Assembly (NCBI GenBank): GCA_009377495.1
Contig: WHTZ01000001.1
Span: forward strand, 54,625-118,624
From: Luteitalea sp.
GTDB taxonomy: Bacteria > Acidobacteriota > Vicinamibacteria > Vicinamibacterales > Vicinamibacteraceae
Reading direction: 5' to 3'
Length of the DNA stretch: 64,000 nt
Part shown: positions 46,741-55,541 of the stretch, piece after piece
Position numbering within the stretch: position 1 is the stretch's first letter
Layout of the letters: each line of letters opens with the position of its first letter
Notes under the pieces: model-generated
The model's input: the letters and a program-made list of their open reading frames with translations, nothing else
Database searches by the model: none
Told to the model about the DNA's origin: nothing
Made by a program: the position numbers and the translations under genes

Positions 46741-47433
46741 ATGCCGCGTGTCTTGGTTGTAGAAGACGACACCGATATCGCAGACCTCGTCATGCTGTAC
46801 CTGCAACGAGCAGGTCACGAGGTGCAATGCCTGCATTCAGGCTCTGACGCGCTGCGCGTGATCCACGAGTCGCCGCCTGATCTGCTGATCCTCGATCGCA
46901 TGCTGCCCGGCGTCGATGGCCTCGAGATCGTTCGCCTCGTCCGCACGGCGCCTGCGCTCAAGAGCGTCCCCATCCTCATGTTGACCGCGCGCGCCGCAGA
47001 GGCGGAGCGCGTGCAGGGGCTCGAGGTCGGCGCAGACGACTACGTGACCAAGCCGTTCAGTGCGAAAGAGCTGGTCGCGCGGGTCGCCGCGCTCCTCCGA
47101 CGTGCCTCTGCCTCGCCGGCTGGCGGCCCGCAACTGCAGTATGGACCGGTGGCCCTCGATCTCGATCGACACGTCGTGACCGACCAGGGACGGCAGGTGA
47201 AGCTCACGGCCAAGGAGTTCTTGCTGTTGCAATACTTCCTCGAGCACCGTGGCCGCGTCCTGTCGCGTGAGCTCCTGTTGACCAATGTCTGGGGATACAC
47301 GTACACAGGCGGGACGCGCACGGTTGACGTGCACATCCGCCGCCTGCGCGAGAAGCTGCCCATGCTCGGCGATGCCATTGAAACCGTCAAGCAGTTTGGG
47401 TACAAGCTCAGGGATCCGCACGAGCGTTCATAA
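46741..47433 (+). CDS. phoB: PhoB-like response regulator (OmpR family)
   Basis: The 230-residue protein has a receiver domain with acidic pocket VVEDDTD, phospho-acceptor Asp52 (LLILDRMLPG) and YVTKPFS (Lys), then a winged-helix domain (LTAKEFLLLQYFLEHRGRVLSRELLL, RTVDVHIRRLREKL). A sensor kinase of PhoR type follows after 93 bases that hold a REP doublet. Assignment to phosphate control rests on the neighbours. Confidence 0.9.
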   Translation: MPRVLVVEDDTDIADLVMLYLQRAGHEVQCLHSGSDALRVIHESPPDLLILDRMLPGVDGLEIVRLVRTAPALKSVPILMLTARAAEAERVQGLEVGADDYVTKPFSAKELVARVAALLRRASASPAGGPQLQYGPVALDLDRHVVTDQGRQVKLTAKEFLLLQYFLEHRGRVLSRELLLTNVWGYTYTGGTRTVDVHIRRLREKLPMLGDAIETVKQFGYKLRDPHERS

Positions 47434-47441
47434 TCGAGATG

Positions 47442-47496
47442 GTAGGGCGCGCTCGCCGAGCGCGCCGTCACGGCCGCCTCGGCGAGGCGGCCCTAC
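47442..47496. repeat. REP doublet with outward GTAG heads (REPIN-like)
   Basis: GTAGGG-headed hairpin at 47442-47466 and an inverted hairpin ending CCCTAC at 47472-47496, five bases apart, between phoB and phoR. The two stems differ in sequence. Confidence 0.85.
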
Positions 47497-47526
47497 CTCG
47501 CTACGTACTTCTCGCTACGTACTGCT

Positions 47527-48930
47527 ATGCGCCGCTCTACCGTCATCATCCTCGTTACCATGGCCGTCGCTGTGGCTGCGTCGCTCGCCGCCGTGGAGTC
47601 GTTTGGCCCCACGTCACCGACCGAGCTGGCGCGCGCGATCTTCATACGCGCGGTCCTCATCGCCTGCGTCGCGGCGCTCGTCACCGCGGCGACCCTGGCC
47701 TGGGTCGACCGACGCGCACTTCGTGGGCGAGTCGCGGTGCTGGCCGACGCCATCAAGCGACTCGCCGCGCCCGATGGCTCCGCCCGCCTCGTCGAGCAGG
47801 CCGACGATGAGCTGCTGGAGATCGCGCACGCGGTGCACGTGGCAGCAGACACGGTGGGACGACAACTTGGGGCCGCCGCCCACGAGCGCGCTCGCATGGA
47901 GACCATCCTCGCGAGCATGCTCGAAGGCGTGTTGGTCGTAAACCGCGACGGTGAAGTGGTGCTCGCCAACGAGGCCGCGCGCGGCCTCTTACCGCTCGAC
48001 GAGACGCCGGTCGGCCGCCGTTACGTGGAGCTCATCCGACAGCCTGACATCATGCAGCAGATTGGCAGCGCCCTCACCGGTGAAACGCCTAACGCCGTAG
48101 AGGTCGTGTTCGCGCGTCACGCGCAGCGGACGTTTCTGGCGCGCGCGGCACCGGTGCCGGCCTCGGCGGGCACCGGCGCGGTGCTAGTGCTGCACGACAT
48201 CACCGATCTGCGGCGTGCCGATCGCATGCGCCGCGATTTCGTGGCCAACGTCTCACACGAGCTGCGCACGCCGCTCACCGCCATCCGCGGGTACGTCGAA
48301 GCGCTGCTCGACGAAGGTCCGCACGAGCCACAGCCGCAGCGCTTCCTGGAGATCATTGGGCGCCACGCGGCGCGGATGGAACGCCTCGTGCAGGATCTCT
48401 TGCGCTTGGCCCGGCTCGATGCCGGTCAAGAAGCGCTGGACCTGGTGTCCTGTTCGGTTGACGCGCTCTTCGCGGCGGTGATCGACGACCTGCGTCCCTC
48501 TCTCGAGCACCGGCAGCAACAGGTCGAGATCAAGGTGGCCCCTGCGGCAACAACGCTGGTCGCCGACCCCGCGAAGGTACACGACGTGCTCCACAACCTG
48601 GTGGAGAACGCGTCGAATTATTCGCCCGAACGCGCGCGCATCTCGCTCTCCGCAGAGGCCACCGATGACCGTCTCGTGCTGCGCGTCGCCGACACCGGCC
48701 CCGGCATCTCGGAGGCACACCTCCCGCGCATCTTCGAACGCTTTTACCGCGTGGACAAGGCGCGGTCGCGCGAGGCGGGCGGCACCGGTCTCGGCCTCTC
48801 GATTGTTCGGCACCTGGTCGAGCTGCACGGCGGAAGCGTTGCGGCCGCCAACCGCCCGAGCGGCGGCGCCCTTTTCACGGTCAACCTGCCTAGAAGTAGG
48901 GGCGAGGGGCCAGGGGCGAGGGGCGAGTAG
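47527..48930 (+). CDS. phoR: PhoR-like sensor histidine kinase with PAS domain
   Basis: The 467-residue protein has two N-terminal helices with a very short periplasmic loop (residues about 5-60), a HAMP-like linker, a PAS domain at about 125-220 (MLEGVLVVNRDGEVVLANEAA), HisKA with His244 (VSHELRTPLTAIRGYVEAL) and HATPase_c (NLVENASNYSPERA, DTGPGISEAHLPRIFERFYR, GTGLGLSIVRHL). The short loop is typical of PhoR, which senses phosphate through the transporter. The tail RSRGEGPGARGE and stop come from a heptamer array. Confidence 0.92.
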   Translation: MRRSTVIILVTMAVAVAASLAAVESFGPTSPTELARAIFIRAVLIACVAALVTAATLAWVDRRALRGRVAVLADAIKRLAAPDGSARLVEQADDELLEIAHAVHVAADTVGRQLGAAAHERARMETILASMLEGVLVVNRDGEVVLANEAARGLLPLDETPVGRRYVELIRQPDIMQQIGSALTGETPNAVEVVFARHAQRTFLARAAPVPASAGTGAVLVLHDITDLRRADRMRRDFVANVSHELRTPLTAIRGYVEALLDEGPHEPQPQRFLEIIGRHAARMERLVQDLLRLARLDAGQEALDLVSCSVDALFAAVIDDLRPSLEHRQQQVEIKVAPAATTLVADPAKVHDVLHNLVENASNYSPERARISLSAEATDDRLVLRVADTGPGISEAHLPRIFERFYRVDKARSREAGGTGLGLSIVRHLVELHGGSVAAANRPSGGALFTVNLPRSRGEGPGARGE

Positions 48931-48998
48931 GGACCAGGGGATCTGGGTCCCTGTGGCCTGAGACAGCCCTCGGCCCCTCGCCCCTCGCCCCTCCCCCC
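48899..48998. repeat. Inverted pair of heptamer arrays (GGGGCGA ... TCGCCCC)
   Basis: GGGGCGA/GGGGCCA units at 48899-48926 and complementary CCCCTCG units at 48971-48998. The left array forms the end of phoR; the right one ends 4 bases before the PHO-box array. Confidence 0.85.
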
Positions 48999-49002
48999 TT
49001 TC

Positions 49003-49054
49003 TTAACACCAACGTAACGATCGTCTTACGTCATCGTCACACCCCCGCTATAGG
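49003..49054 (+). promoter_or_regulatory. PHO-box array and -10 of the TonB receptor gene
   Basis: TTAAC (49003), GTAAC (49014), CTTAC (49025) and GTCAC (49036) start exactly 11 bases apart, the spacing of PhoB half-sites. Eight bases after the last unit is TATAGG (49049-49054), a -10 box with no -35, as in PhoB-activated promoters. Confidence 0.7.
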
Positions 49055-49124
49055 CTTGCCGCAGAGTTTGGGCCGCTCCGGCCCGTCTTGGATCCACCTT
49101 CCTGGTTCGATTTTCGAGGAGTTT

Positions 49125-51914
49125 ATGAGGTCCCCACATCTGCTGTGCGCGATGCTGTGGCTCGCCGTCACGGCGTCGACCCTTCCGTGCTTCGCGCAGG
49201 ACAGCGCGAGCTCTAGCGCCAGCTCGGCGGCCACCGTCCGCGTGGCCGGCCAAGTGCTCGACTCACAGAACGCGGTACCACTCCCCGGCGTCACGGTGGA
49301 GCTGGTCAATTCCGAGATCGTCGCCTACACCGACGTTGATGGCAAATACGTGCTGGACGTACCGGCTGGCACGCATGAGGTCAAAGTGACGCTCGACGGC
49401 TACAAGGAGCAGGTGCTCCGGGTGAACGCCGATGCTGGCGCGCCGGTCGACGTCGACGTCTCCCTCACGATGGCGGGGTTCACCGAGCAGGTGACGGTGA
49501 CGGCGGATGTCGTCGAAGGCTCGGCGTCTTCGGCGGCAACACTGCTGACGGAGCGCCGTCGCGCCCCGGTCATCTCCGACAACCTGGGATCGACCGAGAT
49601 GCGGCAAAACGCCGACTCCAACGCGGCCGCCGGGATGCAGCGCGTCACCGGTTTGTCAGTCGTTGACAACCAGTACGTCTTCGTCCGGGGCCTCGGCGAA
49701 CGTTACAGCACGACGACGCTGAACGGCGCCACGCTTCCCACGACGGAGCCGGATCGGCGCGTCGTGCCGCTCGATCTCTTCCCCGCCGGCCTGATTGATA
49801 GCGTTCGCGTCACCAAGTCGTACTCTCCCGACCAGCCCGGCGACTTCGCGGGTGGCGTCGTCGAGATTCAGCCACTGAGGCTTCCGCCGCGTCCGGTCCT
49901 CGACGCCTCGTTCACGATTGGCTTCAACTCGCAGACGGTGGGTGAAACGGGCCTTGGGTACCCCGGTGGTGGCAGAGACTTTCTGGGCTACGGGAAGGGC
50001 GCCCGCGCGCTGCCGGCTGGCTTCCCTACGGAAAAAGTGACCCGCGGCGGCATCTTCACGCCGGAGGTCGGCTTCCCGCGCGAAGATCTCGAACCGATTG
50101 GCGAGTCGCTCGCGAACACCTGGGAGGCCAGGCCGCGCGACAGCAGGCCAGAGCAAAGTTACAACCTCGTCTACGGCAGCCGCTTCGGCCGGCTGGGGGT
50201 CGTGGCGAGCTTGACCCAGGCCTACGAGGAGCAGTTCAGCGCCGACGAGCTGCAGCGTTTCTTCCGCGTGGGCGAAGACGACGAGCTCAGCGTGTTCAGC
50301 GACTACGCGTTCCAGACGAGCACGCTGAACGCGCGCACCGGCGCTGTCGGCAACGTCGCGTGGGAGTTCTCGCCGAGTCACCGGCTGGGCGTCAATAACT
50401 TCTACACGCACACGGGGCGTGACGAGACGCGCATCTACGAGGGCTTCAACAGCGACATCAACACGGAGGTGCGTGACACGCGTCTCTTCTGGACGGAAGA
50501 GGCCTTGCTGACCAACCAGGTCACGGGTGAGCACTACCTCCAGGGGCTCGCAAATAGCCGCGTCGACTGGCGCGTGGCGTACGCCAGGGCAGATCGTGAC
50601 GAGCCGGATCTCCGGCAAACGCTGTACGAGCTCCAGGGCGGCGAGTTCGTGCTGGCTGACGAATCGCAGAGCGGCTTTCGCATGTTCAGCACGCTCGATG
50701 ACCAGAGTGTGGACCTCGCCCTCAACTGGAGCATCTACACGACGACCTGGGCAAGCCAGCCGATGATGATCAAGTTCGGCCCCTCGTTTATCCGCCGCGA
50801 GCGGGACTTTGAATCGCGGCGCTTCCGCTTCATTCCACTCGTCACGTTCGACGCGGATCGCGCGCTCTCTCCGGAGCAGCTCTTCACGCCAGCCAACATC
50901 GGACCGGACACGTCGTTCGAGCTCAGGGAGGAGACGCGACCGACTGACGCGTACGGCGCCGACCAAGACATCTACGGCGGCTATGCCATGGTGGACGTCC
51001 CTCTGTCGAACCAGTTTCGGCTCGTCGGCGGCGCGCGCGTGGAGCGCTTCAACCAGACCGTTGATACGTTCGACCCCTTCAGCTTCGTGACCAACCCTGA
51101 GATTATCCGCGCGGAGATTGAAACCACCGATGTGCTGCCGTCCGCCAACCTGATCTACGCCACGACGCCGTCGAGCAATCTTCGCATCGGCTTCAGCCAG
51201 ACGGTCAACCGGCCGGAGTTTCGCGAGCTCGCGCCGTTCGAGTTCACCGACGTGGTGGGCGGCCGTGCCGTCGTCGGGAACCCGAATCTCGAGCGCGCGC
51301 TCATCCGCAACGTCGATGTCCGCTGGGAGTGGTTCCCGGGCGCGGAAGAAGTCGTGGCCGCGAGTGTCTTCCTCAAGCAATTCGAAGACCCCATCGAGCG
51401 CATCGTCGAGGCCACCGCGCAGCTTCGCACGTCGTACACGAACGCCGATTCTGCGCGGAATGTCGGCATCGAGCTGGAGGGCCGCAAGGCGCTGACGCCG
51501 TGGCTGGTGGCCGGAGCGAACTATACGTTCGTCGACTCGGAGATCGAGCTCACAGCGGCGGCACGGCAGGTCCAAACCTCGCTCTCGCGTCCGTTGGCCG
51601 GCACATCGAGGCACCTGTTCAACGCACTGGGCGAGCTCCGCTTCGCTGAGCGCTCGTCGGTTCGCGTGCTCTACAACTTCTTCGGTGATCGCATCGCTGA
51701 CGTGGGCTCCGAGGGGCTGCCGGACATCATCCAGGCAGGTCGCGGTGGCCTCGATCTCGTGTTCTCGCACCAGCTCGCTGGCCGGCTGAACCTTCGCGTG
51801 TCCGGCGTCAATCTCATCGACGATCCGTTCGAGTTCGAACAAGGGGGGCAGCTCCAGCGCAGCTATGAGGTGGGACGCACGTTCAGCTTCTCCCTGGGAG
51901 TTAGTGCGTTCTGA
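49125..51914 (+). CDS. TonB-dependent receptor with carboxypeptidase-regulatory-like domain
   Basis: The 929-residue outer-membrane protein has a signal peptide (ending TLPCFAQ), a CarboxypepD_reg-like domain (VAGQVLDSQNAVPLPGVTVELV, KVTLDGYKEQVLRV), a plug (RRAPVISDNLGSTEMRQNADSNAAAGMQRVTGLSV, FVRGLGERYSTTTLNG) and a 22-strand-type barrel ending RTFSFSLGVSAF, with a terminal Phe. Such receptors import scarce solutes with energy from TonB. The start has GAGGAG 4-5 bases upstream. The PHO boxes and neighbours suggest an organophosphate or phosphate-related ligand. Confidence 0.92.
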   Translation: MRSPHLLCAMLWLAVTASTLPCFAQDSASSSASSAATVRVAGQVLDSQNAVPLPGVTVELVNSEIVAYTDVDGKYVLDVPAGTHEVKVTLDGYKEQVLRVNADAGAPVDVDVSLTMAGFTEQVTVTADVVEGSASSAATLLTERRRAPVISDNLGSTEMRQNADSNAAAGMQRVTGLSVVDNQYVFVRGLGERYSTTTLNGATLPTTEPDRRVVPLDLFPAGLIDSVRVTKSYSPDQPGDFAGGVVEIQPLRLPPRPVLDASFTIGFNSQTVGETGLGYPGGGRDFLGYGKGARALPAGFPTEKVTRGGIFTPEVGFPREDLEPIGESLANTWEARPRDSRPEQSYNLVYGSRFGRLGVVASLTQAYEEQFSADELQRFFRVGEDDELSVFSDYAFQTSTLNARTGAVGNVAWEFSPSHRLGVNNFYTHTGRDETRIYEGFNSDINTEVRDTRLFWTEEALLTNQVTGEHYLQGLANSRVDWRVAYARADRDEPDLRQTLYELQGGEFVLADESQSGFRMFSTLDDQSVDLALNWSIYTTTWASQPMMIKFGPSFIRRERDFESRRFRFIPLVTFDADRALSPEQLFTPANIGPDTSFELREETRPTDAYGADQDIYGGYAMVDVPLSNQFRLVGGARVERFNQTVDTFDPFSFVTNPEIIRAEIETTDVLPSANLIYATTPSSNLRIGFSQTVNRPEFRELAPFEFTDVVGGRAVVGNPNLERALIRNVDVRWEWFPGAEEVVAASVFLKQFEDPIERIVEATAQLRTSYTNADSARNVGIELEGRKALTPWLVAGANYTFVDSEIELTAAARQVQTSLSRPLAGTSRHLFNALGELRFAERSSVRVLYNFFGDRIADVGSEGLPDIIQAGRGGLDLVFSHQLAGRLNLRVSGVNLIDDPFEFEQGGQLQRSYEVGRTFSFSLGVSAF

Positions 51915-51927
51915 GGGCCAGGATTCG

Positions 51928-51982
51928 GTAGGGACGCCTCGCCGAGGCGTCCGCGACGGCGCGTTCGGCGAACGCGCCCTAC
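51928..51982. repeat. REP doublet with outward GTAG heads (REPIN-like)
   Basis: Same two units as at 12426-12485 but in the opposite order: GTAGGGACGCC-headed hairpin at 51928-51952 and an inverted hairpin ending CCCTAC at 51958-51982. Lies between the TonB receptor and its downstream gene. Confidence 0.85.
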
Positions 51983-52021
51983 CTCATCGCGTCACTTCTT
52001 TGCGGTTGGCTAGGAGGTTTC

Positions 52022-53332
52022 ATGCGTCGGTTTACGTCTATGTTGGTTCACGCGGGTCTGATTGGCGCGGTAGTGATTGCGCTTGCGCCAAGCGCAGCGA
52101 CGCAGGTCGAGGTGCCAGGCATCGACAAGCCCGTCGTGGTCGTCGACGGTCGCATCACCAGCAATACTACGTGGCGGAGCGAGCTCTACTACGTGTTGCG
52201 GGGCGCCGTCTTCGTTGAAAGCGGCGCGTCGCTCAGGATCGAGCCGGGGACGACGATCGTTGGCGAGACCGCCACACAGGGGACGCTCGTCATCGCACGC
52301 GGTGGCCGAATCCTCGCAGATGGTCGCGCTGACGCGCCGATTGTCTTCACGAGTGACCAACCGGTTGGGGATCGCGGCCGTGGTGACTGGGGTGGTCTCA
52401 TCATCAACGGGCGCGCTCCGCTCAACGTCTCGGGTGGCGAAGCCATCGGTGAGGGCGATACGGGTGTCTACGGCGGCGACAACCCGAACGACAGCAGCGG
52501 CGTCCTCCGCTACGTGCGCGTCGAGTTCGCGGGCATCGAGTTCAGCCCTGACAACGAGCTCAACGGCATCGCGTTTCAAGGCGTTGGCCGCGGGACGGTC
52601 GTCGACCACGTGCAAGTGAAGGCGAACAAAGACGACGGTGTCGAGTTCTTTGGTGGAACGGTCGACGCCAAGCACCTGGTGCTCACGAACATCGCTGACG
52701 ACAGCGTCGACTGGACCGACGGCTGGACGGGCCGGTTGCAGTTCGTCGTCGCTCATCAACGCGGAGACGACGCCGACAATGGGATTGAGGCAGACAACAG
52801 CGGCGACAACAACAACCTCCAGCCCCGGTCGAACCCGACCATCTACAACGCCACGTTCATCGGCGACCCCGACCGCAACGAGGGAAGTGAGAGCAATAAC
52901 GGGATGCTCCTGCGCGAAGGCACTGCTGCGACCATCCGCAACTTCATCGTGATGGGCTTCAAGGAGTTCGGCGTCAACATCGACGGTGGCGTGAGTCTCC
53001 AGCAGGCGCGAGCCGGCGCATTGAGTCTCGCGAACGGCATTCTCTTCCAAAACGCCGTGCTTGCTGACTTCGCTCACTTCAACTCGGAATCCGCGCCGTT
53101 GTTCGCGGGCAGGCCGACGATTCGGATCGCCGATCCGGGTTTGATTGATCCTTACAACCACGAGCGCCCGAACTACCGTCCACGGAGTGACGCGACGTTG
53201 GCTGGTGGTCAGCTCGCCCCGGCCGTGCCGCCCAACGACGGGTTCTTCCAGGTCACGACGTTCATCGGCGCGCTCAGTCCCGATCCCGCTCAGGATTGGA
53301 CTCGCGGGTGGACGAACTTCGAAATACGGTGA
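52022..53332 (+). CDS. Secreted beta-solenoid-like protein, partner of the TonB receptor
   Basis: The 436-residue protein has a signal peptide and a repeat-rich body of short beta strands (LRIEPGTTIVGE, TLVIARGGRILADGRADAPIVFTSD, VRYVRVEFAGIEF, VVDHVQVKANKDDGVEFFGGTVDA, IYNATFIGD) typical of right-handed beta-helices. Asp-rich loops such as GDDADNGIEADNSGDNNNLQ may bind calcium. TAGGAGG precedes the ATG. Its place after the PHO-controlled receptor suggests a secreted phosphatase-helper or substrate-binding role, but no phosphatase motif is seen. Confidence 0.75.
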   Translation: MRRFTSMLVHAGLIGAVVIALAPSAATQVEVPGIDKPVVVVDGRITSNTTWRSELYYVLRGAVFVESGASLRIEPGTTIVGETATQGTLVIARGGRILADGRADAPIVFTSDQPVGDRGRGDWGGLIINGRAPLNVSGGEAIGEGDTGVYGGDNPNDSSGVLRYVRVEFAGIEFSPDNELNGIAFQGVGRGTVVDHVQVKANKDDGVEFFGGTVDAKHLVLTNIADDSVDWTDGWTGRLQFVVAHQRGDDADNGIEADNSGDNNNLQPRSNPTIYNATFIGDPDRNEGSESNNGMLLREGTAATIRNFIVMGFKEFGVNIDGGVSLQQARAGALSLANGILFQNAVLADFAHFNSESAPLFAGRPTIRIADPGLIDPYNHERPNYRPRSDATLAGGQLAPAVPPNDGFFQVTTFIGALSPDPAQDWTRGWTNFEIR

Positions 53333-53859
53333 AGGCCCTCGGTTGGGATGCCCCGCGCGTGCCCCGGGGCATCCTCGCTCTCCTCATCTGCGCGACCTGC
53401 GCAGCGTGCGGCGGCGGCGAGTCGCGCGTGGCACTGTCGTCGACGTTCGCCACGCCTGAAGGCCTTGCCCAAGCCGTACTCGACGGCCTCCAGCAAGGAG
53501 ACCGCCCGCGGCTCGCGAGCCTGATGCTGTCTGAGGCCGAGTTCAGCGACACCATCTGGCCGGAACTGCCGGCGAGCCGCTCAGGACGCAACCTGCCGAT
53601 CGAGTATGCGTGGCGACAGCTCAAACAACGGAGCGACGGAGCCCTCGCAACGATCCTCGCCCAGCATGCCGGACAGCGATACGAGCTGGTGCGTATCGAG
53701 TTCACGGGTGAGACGACGAGCTACAGCACCTTCACCGTCAGGCGAGACTCGCTCATGACGGTGCGGGACGCCAACGGCGCCGAGCGGCGGCTGCGCCTCT
53801 TCGGATCGGCGGTTGTGCAAGGCGAACGGTGGAAGCTGTTTAGCTACGTGGTCGAGTAG
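53329..53859 (+). CDS. Small lipoprotein, unknown function
   Basis: The 176-residue protein has the lipobox LICATCAAC and a body with LAQAVLDGLQQGDRPRLASLMLSEAEF, resembling the NTF2-like or DUF4440-type alpha+beta fold, and a C-terminal strand region (YSTFTVRRDSLMTV, WKLFSYVVE). GTG 53329 overlaps the stop of the previous gene (GTGA), so it is translationally coupled to it. I cannot assign a role. Confidence 0.65.
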   Translation: MKALGWDAPRVPRGILALLICATCAACGGGESRVALSSTFATPEGLAQAVLDGLQQGDRPRLASLMLSEAEFSDTIWPELPASRSGRNLPIEYAWRQLKQRSDGALATILAQHAGQRYELVRIEFTGETTSYSTFTVRRDSLMTVRDANGAERRLRLFGSAVVQGERWKLFSYVVE

Positions 53860-53957
53860 CGAAGCTCCGCCTCAAACCGCCGAGCCACGCCGAACTCCGG
53901 TGCGGCGGACCTTCGCTACTAGATGCGCGGCCGCGAATGCGGCCGCGCCTAAGACAG

Positions 53958-54055
53958 CTCCTAAGGCCGGACACTTAGAAACTTGCTTCATCTCTCACCG
54001 GTCAGGCCTTAGGAGATGTCTAGAGGAGTTTCCGAGAATGTCATCTGTTCGTCAC
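53958..54055. promoter_or_regulatory. Inverted repeat and PHO-like half-sites before the NptA gene
   Basis: CTCCTAAGGCC (53958-53968) and its complement GGCCTTAGGAG (54005-54015) enclose 36 bases. Downstream GTCAT (54040-54044) and GTCAC (54051-54055) lie 11 bases apart and GTCAC forms an inverted repeat with GTGAC (54060-54064). Weaker than the other PHO arrays; no good -10 at the expected place. Confidence 0.4.
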
Positions 54056-54122
54056 AGAGGTGACATCCCACAGCGCTAACCTTCGGCCTTCCTACCGTCG
54101 GGTGTCAGCTCGAGGTCAATCC

Positions 54123-55301
54123 ATGGTTGAGAGCGGAGCCGGGGTGACAATCGCCCACGAAGGCGTCGCGAGCCAAAGCGAAGCAGGCAGCGGCCATGCC
54201 CTCAGCTGGCTGATGGTCTCGGGACTCGTTTATGCGCTCATCAGCGCGGTCAGCGTCATTGGCACGGGTTTCAAGGTGGCGGCGGGCGATCAGGCGCAGC
54301 AACTGTTCCAGTTCGCCTCCAACCCGTTCGTGGGTCTCATGGTCGGGATTATCGCGACCGCGCTGATTCAGTCGTCTTCGACGGTGTCCTCGGTCATCGT
54401 TGGTCTGGTCGCCGGAGGCCTGGCCGTGCCGGTCGCCGTCCCCATGATCATGGGCGCCAATATCGGCACCACGGTCACCAACACCCTCGTCAGCCTCGGC
54501 CACGTGCAGCACCGGGACGAATTCCGGCGTGCGTTCGCGGCCGCGACCGTGCATGACTTCTTCAATTTGCTGGCGGTGGCGATCTTCCTGCCACTCGAGA
54601 TGATATTCGGCCTCCTGGAGCGATCCGCGTTGGCGGTGTCGACACTCGTGGTCGGACCGGGAAGCTACTCCATGTCGGGCATGAACGTCATGGCGGTCCT
54701 CACGGGCCCCATGACCGGATCCATCGAGTGGCTCGCCCACCTGCTGCCCGGCGTCTTCGCCGGCGTGGCCATGATCGTCATCGGCATCACCTTGATCTTC
54801 GTGTCCATCCGCTTCATCGGTCGCCTGCTCAAGGTCTTGATGGTGGGACGCGCAAAGCGCATCATGCATGGCGCGATCGGACGCGGACCGTGGAGCGGGA
54901 TTCTCTCCGGAACCGTGGTGACGGTGCTGGTCCAGTCATCCTCCACGACGACGAGCCTGATGGTGCCGCTCGCCGGTTCCGGCGCCTTTACGCTCTCGCA
55001 GATCTATCCGTTCACGCTCGGGACCAATGTGGGAACCACGATCACGGCGTTGCTGGCCGCTACCGCGGTGTCTGGCGCGCTCGCCGCACATGCGCTGGAA
55101 ATTGCTCTCGTGCACGTGCTCTTCAACGTGTTCGCGCTGGTGCTGATCTTCACGCTCCCGTTTCTGCGCAACATTCCCATGCTCGGCGCCGAATGGCTGG
55201 CGGCCCTAGCCGCGCAGCGAAAGCTGTTTGCCGCCGTCTGGGTGCTGGGTGTGTTCGTCGTGATGCCGGGCTTGCTGATTCTCGTCACCTCGGTTCTGTA
55301 G
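54123..55301 (+). CDS. Na/Pi cotransporter family protein (NptA-like)
   Basis: The 392-residue inner-membrane protein has the two PF02690 repeats, each with the QSSS motif (ALIQSSSTVSSVIVGLV and VLVQSSSTTTSLMVPLA), plus GANIGTTVTNTLVSLG and GTNVGTTITALLAAT. It would import phosphate with sodium at low to moderate affinity. No PhoU-like C-terminal domain is attached. ATG 54123 is used. It starts an operon with the coiled-coil gene and pstS. Confidence 0.9.
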   Translation: MVESGAGVTIAHEGVASQSEAGSGHALSWLMVSGLVYALISAVSVIGTGFKVAAGDQAQQLFQFASNPFVGLMVGIIATALIQSSSTVSSVIVGLVAGGLAVPVAVPMIMGANIGTTVTNTLVSLGHVQHRDEFRRAFAAATVHDFFNLLAVAIFLPLEMIFGLLERSALAVSTLVVGPGSYSMSGMNVMAVLTGPMTGSIEWLAHLLPGVFAGVAMIVIGITLIFVSIRFIGRLLKVLMVGRAKRIMHGAIGRGPWSGILSGTVVTVLVQSSSTTTSLMVPLAGSGAFTLSQIYPFTLGTNVGTTITALLAATAVSGALAAHALEIALVHVLFNVFALVLIFTLPFLRNIPMLGAEWLAALAAQRKLFAAVWVLGVFVVMPGLLILVTSVL

Positions 55302-55319
55302 GCTGTCTTGGTGGAACAT

Positions 55320-55541
55320 ATGGACGAACCGCTCTCAGAAAAACCGAGCGACGAGCTCGAACGCATGATGGCCGAGACCGAGGCTTGTCTAGCCGAGCTC
55401 CGCCACGAAGTGCAGCGCCGGCGCCAAACCGCTCAGTCCATCGAGATCGACAACCTGGAAACCCATCTCAAGGAGGCTCGCGTGAAGTGGGGCGAGCTCA
55501 AGCGCTTTTTCGAAATCGTTCTGCAGGAGCTCAGGCGCTAG
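55320..55541 (+). CDS. Small coiled-coil protein
   Basis: The 73-residue protein is almost all helical and charged (DELERMMAETEACLAELRHEVQRRRQ, LETHLKEARVKWGELKRFF), with heptad-like Leu spacing. No family is recognised. The start is chosen at ATG 55320; GTG 55311 is the alternative. It lies between the transporter and pstS and shares one base with the pstS start, so it is probably translated with both and may be an accessory or regulatory subunit. The function is open. Confidence 0.6.
   Translation: MDEPLSEKPSDELERMMAETEACLAELRHEVQRRRQTAQSIEIDNLETHLKEARVKWGELKRFFEIVLQELRR

Noticed and set aside
49656..51842. 728-codon open frame on the minus strand
   Set aside because: Antisense shadow of the TonB receptor; Arg/Leu/Val-rich with no fold pattern, a GC-rich third-position effect.
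54728..55540. Long N-terminal extension of the PstS1 frame
   Set aside because: Overlaps the NptA and coiled-coil genes; the signal and lipobox begin at GTG 55541.
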